From an uncultured Clostridia bacterium (GTDB lineage: Bacteria; Bacillota; Clostridia; Oscillospirales; Acutalibacteraceae): DNA of 6,726 nucleotides. Below, piece by piece: positions 1 to 5,878 of this stretch; the first letter of the stretch is position 1; every line of letters starts with the position of its first letter. The position numbers and the translations under genes are program-made. The notes below the pieces were generated by a model, which was given only the letters and a program-made list of their open reading frames with translations, did not search any database and was not told the DNA's origin. The stretch is taken from the NCBI GenBank assembly GCA_937884975.1, contig CAKZZS010000020.1:1-6726 (forward strand), given 5' to 3'.

Positions 1-39
1 ATGTAAATTCAAATGTTCCGTTTGGGACGGCGTGTGGGA

Positions 40-130
40 GTGAAATAAATTCTTTCGAATTTGTGAAGTGTTGTTATTAAACAACGTGAAGTACGTTTTA
101 AAAGAAACGCGTGAAGTGTTCCTTCGGAAC
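40..130. repeat. Tandem array of GTGAAGT-linked mini-hairpins
   Basis: Four head-to-tail units each consist of a 7-nt linker followed by a short palindrome. The linkers are GTGAAAT at 40-46 and GTGAAGT at 63-69, 86-92 and 111-117. The palindromes are AAATTC/GAATTT at 47-62 (loop TTTC), GTTGTT/AACAAC at 70-85 (loop ATTA), CGTTT/AAACG within 93-110, and GTTCC/GGAAC at 118-130 (loop TTC). The stem sequences differ completely between units, yet each arm matches its partner, so pairing is conserved while sequence is not. A degenerate linker, GTTAAAA, follows at 131-137. A further hairpin with one G-T wobble, GTTCC/GGGAC at 15-28, lies just upstream. No coding frame is apparent here. The role is unknown; it could be an expanding intergenic repeat or a structured RNA. 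Confidence 0.7.
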
Positions 131-139
131 GTTAAAATG

Positions 140-164
140 TCATTCTGAACGCAGCGAAGAATCT
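140..164. repeat. Dispersed-repeat-like element (ATTCTGAACGCAGCGAAGAAT core)
   Basis: The segment has an imperfect palindromic core with outer arms ATTCT (142-146) and AGAAT (158-162). Very similar 'CATTCTGAGCG...CGAAGAATC' sequences recur in intergenic DNA of many bacterial genomes, which is recalled family knowledge and was not searched here. Only one copy lies in this window, so its repeat nature cannot be shown from this sequence alone. It directly follows the mini-hairpin array. Confidence 0.45.
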
Positions 165-175
165 CAACCGATTCG

Positions 176-204
176 TAGGGGACGGGTTCACCGTCCCGTT
201 GTAG
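176..204. repeat. Palindromic intergenic element with GGGACGG/CCGTCCC stem
   Basis: A perfect 7-bp stem, GGGACGG (179-185) with CCGTCCC (191-197), encloses the 5-nt loop GTTCA. Flanking GTAG (175-178 region) and GTTGTAG resemble the 'GTAGGGG...CCGTCCC' class of dispersed repeats seen in clostridial intergenic regions. GGGACGG also occurs at 24-30. There is no T-tract directly after the stem, so it is not called a terminator. Confidence 0.4.
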
Positions 205-205
205 C

Positions 206-241
206 AAAAACAGCTCCCTGAAAAGGGAGCTGATGTTTTTT
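206..241. terminator. Probable bidirectional intrinsic terminator downstream of the ROK gene
   Basis: A perfect 9-bp stem, CAGCTCCCT (211-219) with AGGGAGCTG (224-232), encloses the tetraloop GAAA. Read on the minus strand, the direction of the ROK kinase ending at 264, the stem is followed immediately by five Ts (complement of 206-210), a classic intrinsic terminator. Read on the plus strand, a T6 run follows after a 3-nt gap (236-241), so it could also stop transcription entering from the left. Confidence 0.85.
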
Positions 242-263
242 ACCGTGTTAATAAAAAAATGAA

Positions 264-1145
264 TTAGAGAATACTTACGTTATACGCCGCGCCGAGCATT
301 CCCGCTTTGTTGCCAAGCTCCGCTTTAAGCAATTTAACCTTTCTGAAATTCGGCATAAGAACCTCATGAAGCCTTTTGTCAACCTCGCTTCTTATGTAAT
401 TTTCATTCATAATTCCGCCGCCGACAACTATTGCAGGGGGATTAAAAATGTTACAAAGACTGACAAGACCGACTACTATTTCATCTATCCATTCGTCTAT
501 CTGGAATTTGATTTCGGGATTTAAGAAATTCTGGGGTTCAAAAATTTCTCTGCCGTTTGTCTCGTGACCTAAAATCGGGGAACAGCGGCGTACAAGAGCG
601 GTAGTTGAAGCGTACGCTTCATAGCAGCCGAAGCCTCCGCAGGGGCATTTGTTTCCGCCGACGTGAGTGCGTATATGACCGAATTCTCCTGCCGAGCAGG
701 TGTCGCCGATAATAACCTTTTTATCCATATAAATTGCGCCGCCGACTCCCGTTCCGTAGGTCAGGCAAAGGAAATTGTCAAGGCCTCTGCCTGCGCCGAA
801 CTGCGCCTCGCCCATAGCCGCGCAGTTTACGTCGTTGCCTGCCGCAACGGGAACGCCGTAGCCGTCCGTAAAAATTTCCTTAAAGCTGGTGCCCGAAAAG
901 CCGGGGAAGTTTTCAAGCGCGTGAATTACAAACGCGTCATAGGGGTTAATCTGACCTGCCGTGCTTATGCCGACTCTGTCAATTCCCTCATAGCTTTCAA
1001 AGATTTCTTTTAATTTTGCAATAAGTCCTGCGCCGCCCTTTTCGGCGTCGGAGGGGATTTCGTAAATATCGCTGATGTTGAAGTTTTCATCGACTATACC
1101 GTATTTAAGAGCGGTGCCGCCGATGTCATAAGCAAGAATTTTCAT
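264..1145 (-). CDS. ROK family sugar kinase (glucokinase-like)
   Basis: This is a 293-residue cytoplasmic protein, the usual length of single-domain ROK kinases that use ATP to phosphorylate a hexose or N-acetylhexosamine. The N-terminal phosphate-binding motif DIGGT is at 7-11. The catalytic base is expected at D105 in GNDVN. The second ATP loop GTGVGG is at 131-136. The sugar and zinc site follows: EFGH at 154-157 (E154, H157), the CxCGxxGC cysteines C167, C169 and C174, and E176. A further glycine loop, VVGGGI, is at 240-245. There is no N-terminal helix-turn-helix, so it is an enzyme and not a ROK repressor. The start is supported by AGGTG about 6 nt upstream and by a good promoter. It is divergent from the MFS operon, which suggests a shared substrate. 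Glucose is the default guess; ManNAc, GlcNAc, allose or fructose cannot be excluded. Confidence 0.92.
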   Translation of the reverse strand: MKILAYDIGGTALKYGIVDENFNISDIYEIPSDAEKGGAGLIAKLKEIFESYEGIDRVGISTAGQINPYDAFVIHALENFPGFSGTSFKEIFTDGYGVPVAAGNDVNCAAMGEAQFGAGRGLDNFLCLTYGTGVGGAIYMDKKVIIGDTCSAGEFGHIRTHVGGNKCPCGGFGCYEAYASTTALVRRCSPILGHETNGREIFEPQNFLNPEIKFQIDEWIDEIVVGLVSLCNIFNPPAIVVGGGIMNENYIRSEVDKRLHEVLMPNFRKVKLLKAELGNKAGMLGAAYNVSIL

Positions 1146-1173
1146 ATCTTCACCTCAAAAACGGATTAGATAT

Positions 1174-1202
1174 ATAATAAATCTTTTTCATCCAAATATC
1201 AA
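1174..1202 (-). promoter_or_regulatory. Sigma-A-type promoter for the ROK kinase gene
   Basis: On the minus strand a -35 box TTGATA (1197-1202) and a -10 box TATTAT (1174-1179) are separated by exactly 17 bp; each matches 5 of 6 consensus bases. Transcription would start near 1167, giving a leader of about 20 nt that contains the AGGTG ribosome-binding site before the ATG at 1145. Confidence 0.7.
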
Positions 1203-1220
1203 CAAGTTTTTTCAAATCTA

Positions 1221-1249
1221 TTGAGCAAAGCGTCAAAATGTGGTAAATT
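1221..1249 (+). promoter_or_regulatory. Candidate promoter for the MFS-led operon
   Basis: TTGAGC (1221-1226) and TAAATT (1244-1249) are 17 bp apart, and TG at 1241-1242 gives an extended -10 element. Each hexamer matches only 4 of 6 consensus bases, so this is weaker than the divergent promoter. An imperfect inverted repeat, TTGAGC-AAA-GCGTCAA (1221-1236), overlaps the -35 box and could be an operator. Other AT-rich choices exist up to 1275. Confidence 0.4.
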
Positions 1250-1291
1250 ATATGTATTACTAAAACTATATTTATCGGGAGAGCGATATAA

Positions 1292-2593
1292 ATGAAGCTG
1301 TCAAAACGTATCTGGAGCTCTGTTATCCTTTTCGGATTATTCGGCCAGCTCGCTTGGATGGTTGAAAATATGTATTTCAACAAATTCCTCTATGACACCA
1401 TTTCGGGTAACACGGGTTATATCTCCGCAATGGTTGCGTCTTCTGCAATAGTTGCAACGCTTACAACCCTTATTATGGGCACGCTGTCCGACAGGGTAGG
1501 AAAGCGTAAAATATTTATGGTGCTCGGATACATAATCTGGGGCTTTACTACAATGGCGTTTGCGTTTATTACAACGGATAACGCCGCAAAGCTTTTCCCC
1601 TCGCTTAATGCGGTAACGGTCGCGGCGATTACGGTTATTGTAATGGACTGCGTTATGACGTTTTTCGGTTCAACCGCAAATGACGGCGCGTTTAACGCGT
1701 GGGTAACGGACGTTACGGATAATACGAACAGAGCAAAGGTTGAAGCGGTTTTGTCTGCTCTTCCGCTTGTTGCGATTCTTATTATTTTCGGCGTGCTTGA
1801 CGTGTTTACCCAAAAGGGCAACTGGAAGGCGTTCTATTTGATAATCGGTTCGCTTGTAACACTCGGCGGCATAATCGGCGCGTTCCTTATTAAAGAGAGC
1901 GAAAACCTCAAGCCCAACAGGGATAACTATTTTAAAAACATTATTTACGGCTTTCGTCCCTCAACGGTAAAGGAGAATAAAATGCTTTATATCTCCTTTG
2001 CGGCGTTTACAATTGTCTGTACCGCGTATCAGGTCTTTATGCCCTATCTCATAATTTATATTGATAAAAGGCTCGGTATCCACGATTACGCAATTCCGCT
2101 CGGCGTTATAATAATTCTTTCGGCGGTATTCAGTATTGTTATGGGCTCGGTTCTTGACAGGGTCGGAAAGCATAAGTTTATGATTCCGATGCTTTTGGTT
2201 CTCGCGGTAGGCTGTGTCGGAGTTTTCTTTTCAAGAACCCTTCTTCCGCTTGCTATAACGGGTACGGTAATGATGGGCGCAAACCTTGTTGTTTCGGCTG
2301 CTGTCAACGCTACAATCCGTGACTACACTCCCGAGGACAAGGCGGGACTTTTCCAGGGAATAAGAATGTTTTTCTCGGTGCTTCTTCCAATGGTAATCGG
2401 TCCGTTTATAGGCGACACGGTTATCAAAGGCTCAAAGGAGACGTATGAAGAGCTCGGAGTTGTAAAAAATGTTCCGACCCCGTATATTTTCCTTGCCGCG
2501 GCGGCTGTTTGCGTGTTTGCGCTTATCCCGATGATTATTCTTGTCAAAAATAAAAATAAGGAAATAAAGGAATCAGGAGAAAAGAATGTATAA
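1292..2593 (+). CDS. MFS transporter (SLC45/GPH-like, probable sugar carrier)
   Basis: This 433-residue integral membrane protein has about 12 hydrophobic segments split into two halves by a polar stretch near 201-230. The MFS motif A is present in both halves, GTLSDRVGKRK at 63-73 and GSVLDRVGKHK at 285-295. A second pseudo-symmetric pair, DVTDNTNRAKVEA (about 140-152) and IRDYTPEDKAGLFQG (342-356), sits at the expected cytosolic face. The overall pattern resembles sugar or sugar-cation symporters of the SLC45/GPH type. The start is supported by GGGAGAG (1277-1283) 8 nt upstream. It is the first gene of the plus-strand cluster and lies opposite a ROK sugar kinase, so carbohydrate transport is the best inference; substrate and direction are not determined. 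Confidence 0.85.
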   Translation: MKLSKRIWSSVILFGLFGQLAWMVENMYFNKFLYDTISGNTGYISAMVASSAIVATLTTLIMGTLSDRVGKRKIFMVLGYIIWGFTTMAFAFITTDNAAKLFPSLNAVTVAAITVIVMDCVMTFFGSTANDGAFNAWVTDVTDNTNRAKVEAVLSALPLVAILIIFGVLDVFTQKGNWKAFYLIIGSLVTLGGIIGAFLIKESENLKPNRDNYFKNIIYGFRPSTVKENKMLYISFAAFTIVCTAYQVFMPYLIIYIDKRLGIHDYAIPLGVIIILSAVFSIVMGSVLDRVGKHKFMIPMLLVLAVGCVGVFFSRTLLPLAITGTVMMGANLVVSAAVNATIRDYTPEDKAGLFQGIRMFFSVLLPMVIGPFIGDTVIKGSKETYEELGVVKNVPTPYIFLAAAAVCVFALIPMIILVKNKNKEIKESGEKNV

Positions 2594-3185
2594 AAACTAC
2601 ATTTTTGATATGGGTAACGTGCTTCTCGGCTTTAATGACGAGAGGTTGCTTTCCGCGTTTTTAGATGATGAAAACGATAAAAAGCTTGTTGAAAAAGAGC
2701 TTATCTGGTCCGAGGAATGGCAATTGGGCGACAAGGGACTTATAGACGAAAACGAGTTCCTCACCCGTGTGCTTTCCCGACTTCCCGAAAGGCTCCACGA
2801 GGGCGCGACGAAGGTTTATCTTAACTGGCACCGCCTTATGGACCCGATACCCGGCGCGCTTGAATATGTCAAGCAGTTAAAGCGAGAGGGCAAAAGGGTA
2901 TATGTGCTTTCAAACGCTCCTCTTCGGTTTTCCGAGCTTGAAAAGCTTTATGAAGAGCTGTTTTCGCTTTTTGACGGCATAGTCGTTTCCGCAAGGGAAA
3001 AATCCATTAAGCCCGAGGACAAAATCTATCAGGTTTTGCTTGAAAGATATAATCTTAATCCCGAAGAATGCTATTTCTATGACGACCTGCAGTGTAATAT
3101 TGACGGTGCGAAGAGAAACGGAATTGACGGCGAGGTTTTTAAGGGAAGCTTTCTTCACTTACTGAAGGAAAATGAAAATGAATAA
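2586..3185 (+). CDS. HAD-superfamily phosphatase, YihX-like
   Basis: This is a 199-residue cytosolic haloacid-dehalogenase-fold hydrolase. Motif I is FDMGNVLL with nucleophile D8 and G10 in place of the usual second Asp, as in E. coli YihX (FDLGNV), a glucose-1-phosphate phosphatase. The helical cap spans about 16-85. Motif II is VLSNA (S109), motif III is the lysine in SIKPE (K142), and motif IV is FYDDLQCNIDGA (D166, D167). The start overlaps the MFS stop by 8 nt and has AGGAG (2575-2579) 6 nt upstream. The family match and its location after a sugar transporter suggest a sugar-phosphate substrate. Other HAD subfamily members act on nucleotides, so the exact substrate remains a guess. Confidence 0.87.
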   Translation: MYKNYIFDMGNVLLGFNDERLLSAFLDDENDKKLVEKELIWSEEWQLGDKGLIDENEFLTRVLSRLPERLHEGATKVYLNWHRLMDPIPGALEYVKQLKREGKRVYVLSNAPLRFSELEKLYEELFSLFDGIVVSAREKSIKPEDKIYQVLLERYNLNPEECYFYDDLQCNIDGAKRNGIDGEVFKGSFLHLLKENENE

Positions 3186-3681
3186 TATAATTCTTATCGG
3201 TATGCCCGGCGCAGGTAAGTCAACTCTCGGTGTTGTGCTTGCAAAGGCGCTCGGCTTTGATTTTACGGATACGGATTTGATAATCCAGTCCGAGCAAAAC
3301 GAAAAGCTGTATAAAATAATCGAAAAAAAGGGAATAAAAGAATTCATTGAAATCGAAAACGGCACAGTCGCCGCGCTTAAAGTAAAAAACTCCGTTATAG
3401 CAACGGGCGGCAGCGTGATTTTCGGTAAAGAGGCGATGGAAAACCTCAAAAGTCTCGGCACGGTTGTCTATCTTGAGGTTGACGAAAAGGAGATAGAAAA
3501 GCGGCTTTCGAACATTAAGACCAGAGGCATTGTTATGGAAAAGGGCGAAACCGTTGAAAAAATCTATAACGAAAGAACTCCTCTTTATGAAAAATATGCG
3601 GACATTACCGTTGTCTGCAAGGGAATGGATCTGGAGAAAACAGTTGAAAAAATAATTTCGCTTGTGGGGTATGAAAAATGA
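3178..3681 (+). CDS. Shikimate-kinase-like P-loop kinase with altered substrate site
   Basis: The protein has 167 residues from the ATG at 3178. That start is preferred over the ATG at 3172 because AAGGA (3165-3169) is 8 nt from it but only 2 nt from the other. The fold signature is that of shikimate kinase: Walker A GMPGAGKST (8-16), DTD (31-33), ATGGS (75-79), VYLEVDE (about 97-103), lid arginine R116 and the ERTPLY motif (R133). Deviations are visible. The family motif GExxFRxxE reads GIKEFIEIE, so the shikimate-binding arginine is I57 and the glutamate is I53, and the third glycine of the GGG loop is S79. ATP binding looks intact, but shikimate specificity is doubtful. It overlaps the HAD gene by 8 nt and the next gene by 4 nt. 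It could be a divergent AroK or a kinase for another small polyol or sugar acid. Confidence 0.85.
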   Translation: MNNIILIGMPGAGKSTLGVVLAKALGFDFTDTDLIIQSEQNEKLYKIIEKKGIKEFIEIENGTVAALKVKNSVIATGGSVIFGKEAMENLKSLGTVVYLEVDEKEIEKRLSNIKTRGIVMEKGETVEKIYNERTPLYEKYADITVVCKGMDLEKTVEKIISLVGYEK

Positions 3682-4310
3682 GAGACGTACTTAATTTTCT
3701 CGTCAAAAGCTTTCTTGCAGGAGTGATGATAGCAGTCGGCGGCACGGTTTTTCTTTCGTGTGACAACAAGGTCGTCGGCGCTTCGCTTTTCTCAATAGGA
3801 CTTTTCGTAATAGTTGTAAGAGCGCTTAATCTTTATACGGGAAAGGTCGGCTACATATTTGACAATAAGCCGAAATATCTTATTGAGGTGCTTGTAACGG
3901 TTGTCGGAAATTTTTTAGGCACGTTTGCTGTCGGAAATCTTCTTCACCTGACCCGTGTCGGTGAAAAGCTTACCGAAAAAGCGGCGGCTCTCTGTCAGAC
4001 AAAGCTTGACGACAGTGTTTTAAGTATTTTTGCGCTGTCCGTCTGCTGCGGAATGCTTATGTACCTTGCCGTAAACGGCTACAGGGATTATAAGCACGAA
4101 ATTGCAAAATACATAAGCGTTTATATCTGCGTTGTCGTGTTTATTCTCTGCGGCTTTGAGCACAGTATTGCAAATATGTATTATTTTTCGGTTGCTTCAA
4201 TGTGGAGCGCAAAGGCGTTCGGATATATGGGAATTATGATTTTGGGCAACGCAGTCGGCGGCGTGATTTTTCCGCTTTGCAAAAAGCTTGTTAAAGAAAA
4301 AGCAGAATAA
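3678..4310 (+). CDS. Formate/nitrite transporter (FNT) family channel
   Basis: This 210-residue membrane protein has about six hydrophobic helices. FNT landmarks are AGVMIAVGG (14-22), the loop after helix 2 reading LNLYTGK (50-56) where FocA-type proteins have LFTGN, the CCGMLMYLAV segment (123-132), the highly diagnostic GFEHSIANMY (159-168) with pore histidine H162, and GNAVGG (190-195). These proteins form pentamers with one pore per subunit and pass formate, nitrite or similar small anions through the cytoplasmic membrane. It is shorter than FocA (about 280 residues), with a very short N-terminus and no extended tail. The start codon overlaps the kinase stop as ATGA. Formate is likely for a fermenting anaerobe, but nitrite, hydrosulfide or lactate are possible. 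Confidence 0.88.
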   Translation: MRDVLNFLVKSFLAGVMIAVGGTVFLSCDNKVVGASLFSIGLFVIVVRALNLYTGKVGYIFDNKPKYLIEVLVTVVGNFLGTFAVGNLLHLTRVGEKLTEKAAALCQTKLDDSVLSIFALSVCCGMLMYLAVNGYRDYKHEIAKYISVYICVVVFILCGFEHSIANMYYFSVASMWSAKAFGYMGIMILGNAVGGVIFPLCKKLVKEKAE

Positions 4311-4312
4311 AA

Positions 4313-5062
4313 ATGAATGTAACGCTCGGTGAAAAAGAGCATATTGAATTTTTGGATGAGAAAACGCGTGTAATCGTTTCGGACGAACACACCTTCGGGA
4401 CTGACGCAATTTTACTCGCGTCCTTTTCTTCTCCGAAAAAGAACGATATAATCTGCGACCTGGGAACAGGTTGCGGAATAATTCCGTTTTTGTTTTACCG
4501 CGACGGAAACAGGTTTCTTACTGCGGTTGAAATTCAGGAGAACGCCTGTAATCAGGTTGAAAGAAGCATTGAATTGAACGGCGCAAAGGATTCTTTTACG
4601 CTTATTCATTCCGATTTAAGGCAGCTCGATTTTAAACTTCTTAACGGGAAATTCTCGCTTGTCACGATGAATCCGCCGTATACAAAATCAAACAGCGGAA
4701 TTAAAAGCGAAAAGGAAAGTGAAAAAATTGCCCGTCACGAGACTATGTGCAGTATTTCCGATATAGCCCTTTGCGCTTCAAAAATACTTAAATTCGGCGG
4801 CAGGCTTTGCCTGTGCGGACGTCCCGAAAGGCTTTTTGAAACTATGAAAGCGCTTTCCGAAAAGAAAATTGAGCCTAAAAAGCTTCGAACGGTTCATAAA
4901 AATACAAAAACAGCGCCGTGGCTTTTCTTGCTTGAAGCAAGGCTCGGCGGGAAAAGCGGTCTGACGGTTATGCCACCGCTTTATATTGAAAACGATGACA
5001 AAAGTGAAAGCGAAGAATTACTTAAAATTCTCGGCAAGTACAGGGAGGGAACGGAAAAATGA
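4313..5062 (+). CDS. TrmN6/YabB-like tRNA1(Val) adenine-37 N6-methyltransferase
   Basis: This 249-residue Rossmann-fold SAM-dependent methyltransferase has motif I DLGTGCGI (49-56), an acidic ribose-binding residue E73 in AVEIQ, D101 in HSDLR, and the N6-adenine/glutamine-type catalytic motif NPPY (120-123). The N-terminal segment ending in FGTDAILLASF (28-38) is typical of the YabB/YfiC group that modifies A37 of a valine tRNA. The start lies 2 nt after the FNT stop without a clear Shine-Dalgarno, so translation is probably coupled to the upstream gene. The stop overlaps rsmI by 4 nt; the same partner is found near B. subtilis yabB. The family call is firm; the exact tRNA target is inferred. 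Confidence 0.88.
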   Translation: MNVTLGEKEHIEFLDEKTRVIVSDEHTFGTDAILLASFSSPKKNDIICDLGTGCGIIPFLFYRDGNRFLTAVEIQENACNQVERSIELNGAKDSFTLIHSDLRQLDFKLLNGKFSLVTMNPPYTKSNSGIKSEKESEKIARHETMCSISDIALCASKILKFGGRLCLCGRPERLFETMKALSEKKIEPKKLRTVHKNTKTAPWLFLLEARLGGKSGLTVMPPLYIENDDKSESEELLKILGKYREGTEK

Positions 5063-5877
5063 GCGGAACGCTTTATGTAGTCGGCACGCCAATAGGTAAT
5101 CTCGGCGATATTTCCCAAAGGGCTTTGTCCGTTCTCGGAGAGTGCGATTTTATTGCCGCCGAGGATACGAGGGTAACTCTTAAGCTGTTAAACCATTTCG
5201 GAATAAAAAAACAGCTCGTGTCTTACCATGAGCACAACCGTTTTACCCAGGGCGAGCCAATTGCCGAAAGAATTCTTTCGGGAGAAAGCTGCGCGCTTGT
5301 TACGGACGCAGGTATGCCTGCGATTTCCGACCCGGGCGAGGACCTTGTGCGCATTTGTCACGAAAAGGGGATTAAGGTTGAGTCCGTTCCCGGCCCCACT
5401 GCGTTTGCAACCGCTGTTGCCATTTCGGGCATGCCGTCCGGCAGATTTACGTTTGAAGGCTTTTTGAGTATGAATAAGGTCAGCCGCAGGGAACACCTTG
5501 AAAGCCTTGTAAATGAAAAAAGGACGATGGTTTTTTACGAGGCGCCGCATAAGCTTTCGAGAACGCTTGCGGATATGGCGGAATATTTCGGCGACCGAAA
5601 AATCGCGCTTGTAAAGGAAATTACAAAAATTCACGAAACAGTTGAAAATACAACTCTTTTCTCTGCTCGTGACAAGTATTCTCAAACTCCGCCGAAGGGC
5701 GAATATGTGCTTGTCATTGAGGGAGCACAGGAGAAAAAAGAGGATTTTACTCTTGAACAGGCAGTCAAAGAAGCACAAGGTCTCTTAAAAGACGGAGTTT
5801 CCGTCTCTGAGGCGGCAAAAACAGTTGCCAAAAGGACGGGATTTAAAAAGGGCGATATCTATAAGGAGCTGATTTAA
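5059..5877 (+). CDS. rsmI: 16S rRNA (cytidine(1402)-2'-O)-methyltransferase
   Basis: This 272-residue cytosolic enzyme uses SAM to methylate the 2'-hydroxyl of C1402 in the ribosomal decoding centre. It shows the full conserved series of the tetrapyrrole-methylase-fold RsmI family: VVGTPIGNLGD (7-17), AEDTR (34-38), SYHEHN (55-60), VTDAGMPAISDPG (81-93), VPGPTA (110-115) and FEGFL (132-136). The C-terminal SEAAKTVAKRTG segment matches the small helical tail domain. Length is normal for the family. The start is supported by GGAGG (5044-5048) 10 nt upstream and overlaps the preceding methyltransferase stop as ATGA. No key residue appears missing. Confidence 0.97.
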   Translation: MSGTLYVVGTPIGNLGDISQRALSVLGECDFIAAEDTRVTLKLLNHFGIKKQLVSYHEHNRFTQGEPIAERILSGESCALVTDAGMPAISDPGEDLVRICHEKGIKVESVPGPTAFATAVAISGMPSGRFTFEGFLSMNKVSRREHLESLVNEKRTMVFYEAPHKLSRTLADMAEYFGDRKIALVKEITKIHETVENTTLFSARDKYSQTPPKGEYVLVIEGAQEKKEDFTLEQAVKEAQGLLKDGVSVSEAAKTVAKRTGFKKGDIYKELI

Positions 5878-5878
5878 A

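Noticed and set aside
40..130. Possible CRISPR array (regular short repeats with differing spacers)
   Set aside because: The repeat is only 7 nt, the 'spacers' are 13-18 nt palindromes, and there are no cas genes.
663..1013. 116-codon plus-strand open frame inside the ROK gene
   Set aside because: It lies wholly antisense to a gene with complete ROK motifs, has no recognisable domain, and its Cys/Ala/Arg-rich composition is typical of a shadow frame.
1146..1291. Riboswitch or attenuator in the divergent leader region
   Set aside because: Both predicted leaders are short and no stable hairpin with a T-tract was found; only promoters and a weak inverted repeat are visible.
5188..5778. 196-codon minus-strand open frame across rsmI
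   Set aside because: It is antisense to the strongly conserved RsmI coding sequence; its translation is Arg/Lys/Phe-rich with no motif.
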